From a virus: DNA of 22,943 nucleotides. Both the position numbers and the translations under genes were made by a program. The stretch is from positions 1 to 22,943 of the IMG/VR virus record IMGVR_UViG_3300025112_000208; one strand, 5' to 3'. Shown here piece after piece: positions 12,929 to 20,187 of the stretch. A model generated the notes under the pieces. It saw only the letters and a list, made by a program, of their open reading frames with translations, did no database searches and was not told the origin of the DNA. Each line of letters opens with the position of its first letter. The first letter of the stretch is position 1.

Positions 12929-13264
12929 ATGAGATACCACAAAGCTTATAAGGAGTTCCACTACTGTATAGGTATGAGTAAAGGACACTGCGGAAGAATA
13001 ACCGCTAAGGAATATGCAAAAGGAAGGGGTAAAAACCCTTGCGGCAAAACGGTATCAGTGGATGAGCCGTATGAGATTTACAAAGATGAGCGTTCAGGCT
13101 TTGAATGGAGAGTTTTAAAGAAGTATCAGACTCCTGAGAACGAAGCGAAAAATACTTTTGCTCGCTGGTTCTGTGCTGTTAAAAGTCCTATGACTTATGG
13201 CTCATGGGAAATGGGCGACGTCTACGCCAGAGACGTAAAGACATATGGGGAAAGGGTTAAATAG
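12929..13264 (+). CDS. Hypothetical Cys/Gly-rich protein
   Basis: 111 residues beginning MRYHKAYKEFHYCIGMSKG. The ATG fits the promoter; a longer frame from a GTG would cross the TATA box. Cys residues near 13, 21 and 38 with CGRITAKEYAKGRGKNPCGK could form a small metal site. The second half has EWRVLKKYQTPENEAKNTFARWFCAVKSP, a mixed strand-helix region. Not recognised. Its TAG stop is inside the TATA box of the following RNA region. Confidence 0.65.
   Translation: MRYHKAYKEFHYCIGMSKGHCGRITAKEYAKGRGKNPCGKTVSVDEPYEIYKDERSGFEWRVLKKYQTPENEAKNTFARWFCAVKSPMTYGSWEMGDVYARDVKTYGERVK
13257..13263 (+). promoter_or_regulatory. TATA box overlapping a stop codon, before a gene-free region
   Basis: TTAAATA overlaps the last codons of the 12929 gene. 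The expected start is near 13285 and there is no open frame after it, as at 10103. Confidence 0.5.
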
Positions 13265-13284
13265 CCCTCCCATACTGGTATATT

Positions 13285-13650
13285 ACAGTTACTTAAGTAA
13301 CACGTGACCTGAAGTAATGACAACAAATTGAACCATACGCACCTTTGACACGACAAACTTGAAACCGCACGACCCATCCCTCAACGGTTACCTTAAGGGA
13401 GAGTAGCGCTTTAACTGATTCGAAATGCTGTATCTCGGTCCCTCACTTTGTATAGTTCAAAGAAAGCTATGATGTGAATTTACGATGTGGTTGCTGTCTC
13501 CCTCGCCTGACTGGAAACGGTTTGCCTTGGAGCAGGTCACCCCCCTAGATGGACCCCCTGCGTTCAACAAAGAACGGTCAGGTCCACGGGCAACCGCTCC
13601 CAACGTTAGACTTTTTGAATTGTTAACAGACTTTGGTGAAGTTGCCTAAA
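13285..13650 (+). ncRNA. Second candidate structured RNA
   Basis: Roughly 370 bases without an open frame, behind its own TATA box. It contains the 14-base perfect palindrome GTTACTTAAGTAAC (13288-13301). It also has a long hairpin in which TGGACC-ccc-TG-CGTTC (13550-13565) pairs with GAACG-gt-CA-GGTCCA (13572-13586) around AACAAA. CTTTG/CAAAG and other short stems lie between. No known RNA family recognised; both ends are estimates. Confidence 0.4.
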
Positions 13651-13652
13651 CA

Positions 13653-13770
13653 CTCCTATATAAAGGCGCGTCCACGCATGTGGAAAAACGCAGCGGAAAC
13701 AGGGCGCTTTAAATACCCCCCTCGACCAAAACGACTCTATCGTCGTGAGAAAGCACCGAAAGACTTAAGA
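13653..13770 (+). promoter_or_regulatory. Promoter cassette before the 13793 gene
   Basis: TATATAAAGG, the inverted repeat TCCACGCATGTGGA, CGCAGCGG, TTTAAATACCCCCC (13708-13721), then CGTCGTGAGAAAG, CACCGAAAGACTTAAGA (TATA-like 13763-13770). The last box is 30 bases before the ATG at 13793, and no ribosome binding site is present. Confidence 0.55.
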
Positions 13771-13792
13771 CGCCCCCTGACTATACTATATC

Positions 13793-14026
13793 ATGAGCTT
13801 AGAGACTAAGAGAGGACTGCCATGGCGGTCCGGTAGAGCTTCGACTGTCGACTACTTTGTAGAAGTCGGCACGACTCCATACGGCAAGTATGGTTTATAT
13901 AAGGAAATGATTCCTATCGGCACTGGCCGAAGAGGAAAGCATTTGGAAATGGCAACTGAGATTCAGCTGTCTAATCCAGAGATTTTCGAGAATCTCACGC
14001 TAAGGCAAATAGTCAGCAGGGGATAA
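13793..14026 (+). CDS. Hypothetical protein
   Basis: 77 residues. The N-terminus is basic (TKRGLPWRSGRA), followed by a likely two-stranded sheet (TVDYFVEVGTTPYGKYGLYKEM), a Gly-Arg loop (IGTGRRGKHLEMA) and a helix (NPEIFENLTLRQIVSRG). The layout suggests a small alpha/beta domain but no family is recognised. Leaderless ATG. Confidence 0.65.
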   Translation: MSLETKRGLPWRSGRASTVDYFVEVGTTPYGKYGLYKEMIPIGTGRRGKHLEMATEIQLSNPEIFENLTLRQIVSRG

Positions 14027-14028
14027 GC

Positions 14029-14048
14029 TTAAATAGGCTCCCCCTATT
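14029..14048 (+). promoter_or_regulatory. TATA box with overlapping palindrome, leaderless
   Basis: TTAAATA (14029-14035) begins two bases after a stop codon and 27 bases before the ATG at 14056. AATAGG and CCTATT (14032-14048) form the same 17-base element as at 10106, with a less symmetric centre. Confidence 0.65.
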
Positions 14049-14055
14049 CTGAACT

Positions 14056-14385
14056 ATGAGTAAAGCAAAGATGGATTACCTGTGGGCTCCAAAAGACGAG
14101 AAGCTTGTTAGTGGGCTTCTCGAACTTCTGGGAGTTGAAAAGGTCGGTAAGTCAGCACGTTACCCTACTGGGGTAAAGTATGATTGTCTGGTAGCTATTT
14201 GCGAAGTCGTTTCTTCTAACGAAAAGACTGCTTCAATGATTGCGTCAAGGACACACGACCTACAAAGTCACAGGAAAGCTGTCGGAAAGGCTCCAAGCAT
14301 TGACTCTGTGGTTAACGCTCTCCAATCTGGAAAGATGTCGGAAGCAGACCTTAAAGAGGCGATGAAAAAGGCCGGACTGGTATAA
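14056..14385 (+). CDS. Hypothetical helical protein
   Basis: 109 residues beginning MSKAKMDYLWAPKDEKLVSGLLELLG. The middle (YDCLVAICEVVSSNEKTASMIASR) could be a winged-helix-like core, and the C-terminus (ALQSGKMSEADLKEAMKKAGLV) looks like a short SHOCT-type helical hairpin. These are impressions, not family matches. A regulator is possible given its own promoter with an operator-like palindrome, which would fit autoregulation. Confidence 0.65.
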   Translation: MSKAKMDYLWAPKDEKLVSGLLELLGVEKVGKSARYPTGVKYDCLVAICEVVSSNEKTASMIASRTHDLQSHRKAVGKAPSIDSVVNALQSGKMSEADLKEAMKKAGLV

Positions 14386-14852
14386 GCAAGTAAAACGTAA
14401 CGGGGTAAACGAAATTACCCCACCTTACAGTATTCGCCCTGTGATGAACAGGGCCTTACATTAAAGAGGTAAATAAGGCAAAACCGAACGGGAGACGCAA
14501 ACAACATAATTCCTTTACGTTGAGGATTAAATGTCACACTTGGCAAAGTGAAGTCATGGTAGGGGCGCTTAAAGCCGTCATACTTCAACGACAGCGTAAA
14601 AGTGATGAAGGTTTAAACTCAAAAGGTTTAAATCGTAAAACCAAGGGGCGTTGTTTGGGTCTCGGCCTCTTATTCACAGTTATGCCCCCTTGACTTATCG
14701 TTAACGTATAATTAAATATCGAGATAAGAAACGCATTGGCGGGCCCGCTATATAAGGCGGGGGGCTAACAAAATTTTTCCACGGGAGAGGACGTTCTCAG
14801 CTCAGCTCTATTAATCTCTCAGTTTAAAATGCTTAGTCGGGCTTAGGCCCAA
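14386..14852 (+). other. Gene-free, hairpin-rich stretch after the 14056 gene
   Basis: No open frame of note. GGGGTAA-ACGAAA-TTACCCC (14402-14421) and GCCCTGT-GATGA-ACAGGGC (14436-14454) are strong hairpins; the first may end the 14056 transcript. AGGTTTAAA is repeated near 14610-14635. AAGGGGC near 14652 can pair with GCCCCCTT near 14687. A perfect 10-base palindrome GCGGGCCCGC lies at 14739-14748. No clear promoter is seen inside the region, so any RNA would be a 3' extension of the upstream transcript. Confidence 0.45.
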
Positions 14853-15101
14853 GTGAGAAAGGTTCTCAGTTCGCGTTTCAACATCTCAGTGTATCATCGC
14901 TCAGTCCGCATGAGAAAGCGCTACAAAGCAACAGTAAGGGGCCCTGAGAAGCCCGTCTCAGTTGGGCTTTGGGCTCTACTGAGCCAGTCGGTAGGCCTAA
15001 AAGAGAAAATGGAGGGCTTAGTAGGGCTTAAAACCCAAACTAAAACCAGTTTATGCTCAACCAAACCAGTTCAGTGTGTGAACAGAGAAAGAGTAAGGTA
15101 A
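14853..15101 (+). CDS. Doubtful basic protein
   Basis: An 82-codon frame from a GTG that lies 31 bases after the TATA-like TTTAAAAT at 14822, so a leaderless start is possible. An ATG at 14909 is the alternative and would give about 63 residues. The protein is basic and Thr/Gln/Lys-rich with no recognisable fold, and the DNA is full of CTCAG/CTGAG repeats, so the frame may be open by chance. Confidence 0.3.
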   Translation: MRKVLSSRFNISVYHRSVRMRKRYKATVRGPEKPVSVGLWALLSQSVGLKEKMEGLVGLKTQTKTSLCSTKPVQCVNRERVR

Positions 15102-15329
15102 ATATCTGTCTTCACTATATTATAAGCTCTATTAAGAGCCCTATTAAGCAAAGCTTTATAAACCAAGCTCTACTAAGAGAGCTATACTAAGATAACTAAG
15201 CACTATTACTTACAGCAATATATAGCTTAACTGAGCCATGCTATAATATAGTTAATATAGTGCCCGATTTCTCAGCCCAAGCACAGGCACCACCGAAAAG
15301 CTTATAAAGGCACTCCCTTCTCTAAGGGC
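15102..15329 (+). repeat. AT-rich region with degenerate short repeats
   Basis: From 15124 to about 15210 a unit close to AAGCTCTAYTAAG recurs with variations, for example at 15124, 15165 and 15179, and with weaker copies between. GCTCT-ATTA-AGAGC is itself an inverted repeat. AAGCTCTACTAAG also occurs inverted at 7550 in the divergent promoter region. No gene is present. Candidate iteron or operator array just before the large rightward operon. Confidence 0.5.
15288..15309 (+). promoter_or_regulatory. Promoter of the MoxR-VWA operon
   Basis: CACCACCGAAAAGCTTATAAAGG combines the recurring CACCGAAA BRE-like block with a TATA box (CTTATAAAG, 15301-15309) 29 bases before the ATG at 15330. The message should be leaderless. 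Confidence 0.65.
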
Positions 15330-15557
15330 ATGCACAAAACCGATGCAATGACGACTGATGTGATAGCTCAAATGCTGTCTCAGTTGAACAGTAAGCAACT
15401 ACAAAAGTTGCTCAGCTCAACCCCGAACCGTAAAGGGTCGGAGATACGTGGAAAGAGAAATGCCCGAACTGAGGTATATTTCCAAAGAGTAAAGGACGAG
15501 GGATTATACCCTCACAATTATCCTACCTTCCCTCAGTTCAGAGAGGTATTGCTGTGA
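15330..15557 (+). CDS. Hypothetical protein, first gene of the MoxR-VWA operon
   Basis: 75 residues. The N-terminal half is a Gln/Leu-rich helical segment (MLSQLNSKQLQKLLSS), the middle is basic (NRKGSEIRGKRNARTEVYFQRVKDEG), and the end is aromatic. Not recognised. Leaderless ATG; the stop overlaps a GTG that may start the next gene. Confidence 0.65.
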   Translation: MHKTDAMTTDVIAQMLSQLNSKQLQKLLSSTPNRKGSEIRGKRNARTEVYFQRVKDEGLYPHNYPTFPQFREVLL

Positions 15558-15559
15558 GA

Positions 15560-15685
15560 ATGACATTAGCTGAATGGTGCCTTATGACTTGTGAATGTCC
15601 TGAGCCTAAACTGGCTGAGGACATAAACGATGTGTGCGAGGATTGTGGCTATTATTTGCCTCAGTCCAGCGAGGTAGCAGGATGA
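15560..15685 (+). CDS. Mini Cys-motif protein
   Basis: 41 residues from the ATG at 15560; a GTG at 15554 in the same frame overlaps the previous stop and is an equally possible start. It has CLMTCEC and CEDCGYY, which together give a four-Cys zinc site. Stop overlaps the next ATG (ATGATTAA). Likely a small adaptor in the same operon; function unknown. Confidence 0.6.
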   Translation: MTLAEWCLMTCECPEPKLAEDINDVCEDCGYYLPQSSEVAG

Positions 15686-16035
15686 TTAAACACGACGCAG
15701 TAAAGAAGTTCAATTCTTACATGACTCAGCACACGGACAGGTTGCCCCTGCTCAGTGTTGAGACGATTGAAGATAAACGCTTTATTGGCCTGAGAAGAAC
15801 ATTGGAAGGTGTCTACGGAGACATTGAGAACAATGCGTGGTCTGTGAGCCAGCACTTAGCTCGGCTCGTTGATGACCTCAGCTCAATGGAGCTTGATGAT
15901 AAGAAAAGGTTGACAGGTATACTGAGTAAATACCAAGTGAAAGGTGAAGTAAGACCTGTTAGTGGAACTAAGACCTATGGCTACGACTTCAGCCGAGTTG
16001 ATGGTAGTATGTATAAGAGAAGGAGGTCGAACTGA
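15682..16035 (+). CDS. Hypothetical protein upstream of the MoxR ATPase
   Basis: 117 residues from the ATG at 15682; upstream in-frame codons belong to the previous gene. Mainly helical: IKHDAVKKFNSYMTQHTDRL, then a long helix (ENNAWSVSQHLARLVDDLSSMELDDKKRLTGILSKY) and a basic, Tyr-rich tail ending KRRRSN. Not recognised. The stop shares a base with the MoxR ATG, so the two are tightly coupled and the proteins may interact. Confidence 0.7.
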   Translation: MIKHDAVKKFNSYMTQHTDRLPLLSVETIEDKRFIGLRRTLEGVYGDIENNAWSVSQHLARLVDDLSSMELDDKKRLTGILSKYQVKGEVRPVSGTKTYGYDFSRVDGSMYKRRRSN

Positions 16036-17324
16036 TGGGTAAAAGAGATGATAGACCTTCCCCGACTGAATCCGCAACTAAGTTCATCGTAGGGTCAACT
16101 AAGATAGGTGGAGACGGACATAGGTGGATAGTAAGGGATTATCCAAAATCAGGGACTCGGAGATGGGTCAGATACTACCCGTATATGGAATCCGAACTGA
16201 AAGGAATTGCCCACGATGGTGAGGGACTCTACGATGATGGATATACCACCGTAGTTGAACACCTCAGGACGAGAGCTGACCCAAGTTACGACACAGGGAA
16301 AGATGTCTCAGTTGAGGACACCGATACATTTATAAAGGAGCATGCAGATGCAGATACGATGACTACAACCGACGTAGAACATGAGGGCTTAGGCGCACTT
16401 TTTGGTGATGCCGAAAGCCCCGAGCCAGTTGAGGAACCTACCCCCGAAGAAGTGGTAGAAATAGAGAAAGAAACAGTGATGTCTAAGCTGAGAGGCTCAG
16501 TCAATGTGCCTGAGGAGTTTAAGTTCGCAGACCACCTCACGTTCTTCACCATGCTAAGAAATATATTTCGTGGTAAGAACATACTGGTCACCGGACCCTC
16601 AGGATGTGGTAAGTCAAGTCTCGGTAAGATATTATCTGATATAACCGGAAAGAGTTACTATTCTTTTAACTTTGGTGATACTATGAATCCCTCAGCTAAG
16701 CTGTTGGGTGATACTAAGTATAACAAGGAAGAGGGAACATGGTTCAAACCTTCTCGGTTCGTTAAAGCCATCCAACAGGATTCATTTATCATGCTGGATG
16801 AGGTGACAAGGGACCGAACAGGTGACTTAGCTAATATTCTGATGCCTGTCCTTGATGGACAGAAGTATCTCGCTTTAGATGAGTCTGAGGATGCTGACTC
16901 AGTTACCGTTAGCCCCCAAGCCTTCTTCTATGCTACTGCCAACATAGGTAGAGAGTATCTCGGAGCAAGTCACGACTTGGACCGAGCTTGGAAGGACAGA
17001 TTCACAGGTGGGATATATGAATTGGACTACCTTCCTCCAGACAAAGAGAAGGAATTGTTGAAGATACGAAGTCCTCAGTTGATGGACGACACCGCAGATA
17101 AGATAGTTGACTTTGCGAAGAGGGTTCGTGACCTATACAAGTCGGATGAGCTGGCTACGGCTGTCTCAACCCGTATGTGCTTGGCTGTGGCCGACCTCGT
17201 TGTAGACGGAATGAGCCTGATTGATGCATTGAAGCATACCTGTCTCCCTTTCTACCCTGTTCAGGGTGGAGATGACACTGAGAGGGTAAGGATTGTGCAA
17301 GTCATTCAGTCTATGGGGGATTAA
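16035..17324 (+). CDS. MoxR/CobS-like AAA+ ATPase
   Basis: 429 residues. An N-terminal segment (FIVGSTKIGGDGHRWIVRDYP and RRWVRYYPY) looks like a small beta module, followed by an acidic linker up to about 150. The AAA+ core has Walker A GPSGCGKSS at about 187-195, Walker B FIMLDEVTRD at about 252-261, sensor 1 FFYATANIG at about 297-305, and DLDRAWKDRF with candidate arginine finger. The AAA_5/MoxR grouping is based on this motif style and on the neighbouring VWA protein. MoxR and CobS ATPases remodel protein partners or insert metal cofactors with a VWA protein as clamp. One-base overlaps on both sides show coupled expression. Confidence 0.9.
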   Translation: MGKRDDRPSPTESATKFIVGSTKIGGDGHRWIVRDYPKSGTRRWVRYYPYMESELKGIAHDGEGLYDDGYTTVVEHLRTRADPSYDTGKDVSVEDTDTFIKEHADADTMTTTDVEHEGLGALFGDAESPEPVEEPTPEEVVEIEKETVMSKLRGSVNVPEEFKFADHLTFFTMLRNIFRGKNILVTGPSGCGKSSLGKILSDITGKSYYSFNFGDTMNPSAKLLGDTKYNKEEGTWFKPSRFVKAIQQDSFIMLDEVTRDRTGDLANILMPVLDGQKYLALDESEDADSVTVSPQAFFYATANIGREYLGASHDLDRAWKDRFTGGIYELDYLPPDKEKELLKIRSPQLMDDTADKIVDFAKRVRDLYKSDELATAVSTRMCLAVADLVVDGMSLIDALKHTCLPFYPVQGGDDTERVRIVQVIQSMGD

Positions 17325-17527
17325 TGCCTAAGTTCGTAATAGAGCTGGACATGGAAGAATATGACATACTCCGAGACTACTATAATGAGTTCAAATATGA
17401 TTCCGACCTTGCTTCGATTGAAGGGAGCATAGTTCATGGCATCGTATCTCAGCTCTTTGCATCATTTGAAATGGAGCCTGAACTATACCATGATACTACC
17501 CACTTCACGGGAACTGAGGAGGATTAA
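17324..17527 (+). CDS. Small acidic protein between ATPase and VWA genes
   Basis: 67 residues, strongly acidic (LDMEEYDILRDYYNEFKYDSD and MEPELYHDTT...GTEED) with a hydrophobic core helix (IVHGIVSQLFASF). Shares one base with the ATPase stop. Not recognised. Composition and linkage suggest a small subunit or regulator of the ATPase complex. Confidence 0.65.
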   Translation: MPKFVIELDMEEYDILRDYYNEFKYDSDLASIEGSIVHGIVSQLFASFEMEPELYHDTTHFTGTEED

Positions 17528-17528
17528 G

Positions 17529-17933
17529 ATGGTTAGAAAGAAAGTATTACGAAGAAAGCATTGTTACTGGCATCAGGTTGCTAAGTCCATGCTTGAGCTT
17601 GGACTGAAGCCAACCATTGTTGGACACATAATCAGAGATGTCTTTCCTGAGACCGAGATAAATGGTCGCCATATTGGTGCGTTCAAGCGTAGATTGATAA
17701 AGGATGGTGAACTGAAGATTCCCGATAAGGTAACCATGAAAAGAAATGAAGCATCTCAGTTAGCGAAAGGACTTGTCTCAACTGAAGATTTATTCATATA
17801 CAAATGTATGGTAGGCTCAACTAAGAGGACTCTCAAGTGTTTTGAGTTCAAATTCAAAGGCGAAGAGAAGGATGTATTGATGGAGGTAGACAAATGGTTA
17901 TTGAACATGGACCACACAGAACTGAAAGCATAG
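17529..17933 (+). CDS. Basic protein with helix-turn-helix-like region
   Basis: 134 residues from the ATG at 17529, just after the previous stop; a longer frame from 17436 would lie inside the upstream gene. The N-terminus is very basic (VRKKVLRRKHCYWHQVAKSMLELG). The segment LGLKPTIVGHIIRDVFPETEINGRHIGAFKRRLIKDGEL resembles a helix-turn-helix or winged-helix unit. The C-terminus is a mixed domain ending in a helix. DNA binding is an inference. It overlaps the VWA gene by 40 bases. Confidence 0.65.
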   Translation: MVRKKVLRRKHCYWHQVAKSMLELGLKPTIVGHIIRDVFPETEINGRHIGAFKRRLIKDGELKIPDKVTMKRNEASQLAKGLVSTEDLFIYKCMVGSTKRTLKCFEFKFKGEEKDVLMEVDKWLLNMDHTELKA

Positions 17934-20068
17934 ACGATTGGGCTGAGGAGGAGGATGACCCATACTGCTACGGGTGTGATGCATGGACTACGGTTGATGA
18001 CCACGATAACTGTGCAACGTGTGGTCTCTCAATTAAGACCATAGACCCTTATACTTCACCCATTACTGCCAAAGTTTACAGTTCCTCAGCCCCTAAGGTC
18101 TCATCTCATGGTGACATGTGGGGCAGAGGTAGAAGTAGTGGCTACACTTGGGGTAGTGGTGGAGGCTGGTGGCAAGGAAACTCAAGCTCTTCTTACACCT
18201 CTCAGTGGGGTGGTGGGTGGTCTTCATCCAATACAGACCGAGACGCACGTTTGCTGAAACATAAGAGGCATCTGGATTCTCTTTGTAAGGTTGTGTCACC
18301 AACTGTAAAACACACACTAAGCTATTCTACTGGTAAAAAGAACTATTCCAATATGGAAAGAGGGAGTATCTTTGTTGATGGCTCCTTACTCTATGATAAT
18401 GATGATAAGCTGGATGTGGTGGCAGGTCTCTCAATTCACGAGAAGCTACACTTAGTTCATACTGCGCCATTATTGGCTTGGGAAAAGAAATATGGTTATG
18501 ATAATGACCTGTCCATGACTAAGAAAAAACTATTACATAACATTGGTAATATCATCGAAGATGAGTTCATCGAGTCTCAGTTAGCTAAGACCCACGCTGG
18601 TTTCGTTAGCTACATAGAAAAGGTGAAACGTCATTATTTTGAGAAGCATGGCAAGAAGATTGAGGACTGTGATGATGCCTTCGCTGACGTAGTAAACACA
18701 TTACTGGCCTTAGTTCGTTATCCTGAGGTGATTGATGCAGAGCGTAGAAAGAAACACGCTAAGCACCTTCAATACTTTGCACGAGCCCTGAAGACGGCAA
18801 CTGAGAGTAGGGAAGAGTCCCTTAAAGCAGTTCAATCCTGTTATGAGTATCTCGTTCAGCTTGCTGAAGAGATGGCCGAAGCGAGCAAAGATGGTGACGA
18901 AGAAAGTATCATGAAACGAGCTGAGGATAAGATGGCTGACGTAATGAAAGCGTGGGCTAAGGCTGGAATGGAAGATAAGCTCAGCCCAGAGGAAAAGGAA
19001 GATATGCTCGAAAAGATGATAGAAGATGAGAGGGCGACGGATGAGAGGCATGGTCGCACAGGAGCAGAGCGTATTATAGAAGATGCTGACCCTAAGCTGG
19101 CGAAGAAGCTGGTAGCCTACGAAGAAGATTTAAAGAGCATCAGTGATGAACTCGCTAAGAGGATTGCCGACTTAGAGGATAGTGACTATTCTGAGGAAAC
19201 TTATGGTAAGGACAAGGCTCTCGGCCTGAAAACAGGACTGAAAGTAACTTGGCGTAACCAGAAATCGTCGGGTGAAGAACGCTTTGGTCGAAGTAAGATT
19301 GCAGTATATGATGATGGTGTGGCTGAAATGAAGTCAGCTATATCTGGACTGAGGCGTAAGATAGACCTCTACGGTGATACTAAGATGTATACTATTCGTA
19401 ACCAAAAGAGAGGAAGGCTTGATAAAAAGATGCTACATAAGATACCTCTCGGTAGAGATGACCTCTTTAAGAACATAGTCGTTGATGAGGATAAACCTCT
19501 GGATGTATGTCTCTTAATTGATGAATCGGGTAGTATGGGAAGTCATAAGATGAAGCATGCCCGTGAATGTGCTATTGCTCTACGTGAAGCACTAAAGGAC
19601 AATCCTGCTCTCAGCTTATGGGTCTTTGGGCACACGGCTGATGGTTATTCATGGGATGATAAGGGTGCTACTAACATGTCCGTCTACTGGTCTCCTCAGT
19701 ATCAAACTGATTTGAAGGCGATGGGTGGACTTCAAGCAAGGTCCGAGAACAGGGATGGCATGGCTATCCTCAGTTCAGCCGAGCGTGTTAGGAATGAATC
19801 CGACTCACCATCAAGCAACAAGCTGATGATAGTTATCTCAGATGGAGAGCCGTCTGCGGCTAAGTATAGAGGACACACCGCTATACAGCACACCCGTAAG
19901 GTAGTGAAGCACATTGAGTCTCAGGGCTGGAGTGTGATTCAGGTGGGTATAAGTGGAGCGAGAGAGCATACAATGAAGGATATGTTTAAGAACTGGCTTT
20001 ACATTGACGATTCATCTCAGCTCGCCAACAAGGTGAGCCGAATCATCAGGAAGGTGATAAAGGTATGA
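17894..20068 (+). CDS. Zinc ribbon - HExxH - VWA protein, MoxR partner (CobT/DUF2201-like)
   Basis: 724 residues. An N-terminal zinc ribbon (Cys25, Cys28, Cys40, Cys43) is followed by a Gly/Ser/Trp-rich linker to about 110. A metallopeptidase-like domain follows with HEKLHLVH at about 182-189, an exact HExxH, and NIIEDEFIESQLAK further on. A long charged helical region with Glu/Lys-rich coils occupies about 290-480. The C-terminal VWA domain has the MIDAS DESGSMG at about 542-548 and VISDGEPSA later. The metallopeptidase-like/VWA pairing next to a MoxR ATPase is a known bacterial arrangement; here it is viral with an added zinc ribbon. Whether the HExxH cleaves protein is unknown. The complex could remodel or dismantle a host or viral target. 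Confidence 0.88.
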   Translation: MVIEHGPHRTESIDDWAEEEDDPYCYGCDAWTTVDDHDNCATCGLSIKTIDPYTSPITAKVYSSSAPKVSSHGDMWGRGRSSGYTWGSGGGWWQGNSSSSYTSQWGGGWSSSNTDRDARLLKHKRHLDSLCKVVSPTVKHTLSYSTGKKNYSNMERGSIFVDGSLLYDNDDKLDVVAGLSIHEKLHLVHTAPLLAWEKKYGYDNDLSMTKKKLLHNIGNIIEDEFIESQLAKTHAGFVSYIEKVKRHYFEKHGKKIEDCDDAFADVVNTLLALVRYPEVIDAERRKKHAKHLQYFARALKTATESREESLKAVQSCYEYLVQLAEEMAEASKDGDEESIMKRAEDKMADVMKAWAKAGMEDKLSPEEKEDMLEKMIEDERATDERHGRTGAERIIEDADPKLAKKLVAYEEDLKSISDELAKRIADLEDSDYSEETYGKDKALGLKTGLKVTWRNQKSSGEERFGRSKIAVYDDGVAEMKSAISGLRRKIDLYGDTKMYTIRNQKRGRLDKKMLHKIPLGRDDLFKNIVVDEDKPLDVCLLIDESGSMGSHKMKHARECAIALREALKDNPALSLWVFGHTADGYSWDDKGATNMSVYWSPQYQTDLKAMGGLQARSENRDGMAILSSAERVRNESDSPSSNKLMIVISDGEPSAAKYRGHTAIQHTRKVVKHIESQGWSVIQVGISGAREHTMKDMFKNWLYIDDSSQLANKVSRIIRKVIKV

Positions 20069-20187
20069 ACAATTACGAAAAGATATTCGAGATGTTAATT
20101 GAGGCCATCATAGAAGATGCTATGAACGGAGGCGTTCAGATAGACATGGATGAAGTAGAGAAAGCAGAAGCTATGTATGAACCTTAA
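20065..20187 (+). CDS. 40-residue acidic protein
   Basis: Starts in the VWA stop (ATGA overlap) and is too small for most gene finders. Strongly acidic amphipathic helix: IFEMLIEAIIEDAMNGG and MDEVEKAEAMYEP. Linkage and composition suggest a small accessory factor of the ATPase-VWA operon. Not recognised. Confidence 0.6.
   Translation: MNNYEKIFEMLIEAIIEDAMNGGVQIDMDEVEKAEAMYEP

Noticed and set aside
10103-14750. tRNA, RNase P, SRP or group I intron in the gene-free stretches
   Set aside because: No T-loop signature with a cloverleaf, no conserved RNase P or SRP blocks, and no intron core pairing could be recognised.
17436-17528. Upstream extension of the 17529 gene
   Set aside because: It lies entirely inside the preceding small acidic gene, and the ATG right after that gene's stop is the natural coupled start.
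18093-19059. Minus-strand frames opposite the VWA gene
   Set aside because: Mirror frames of a protein with several recognisable domains.
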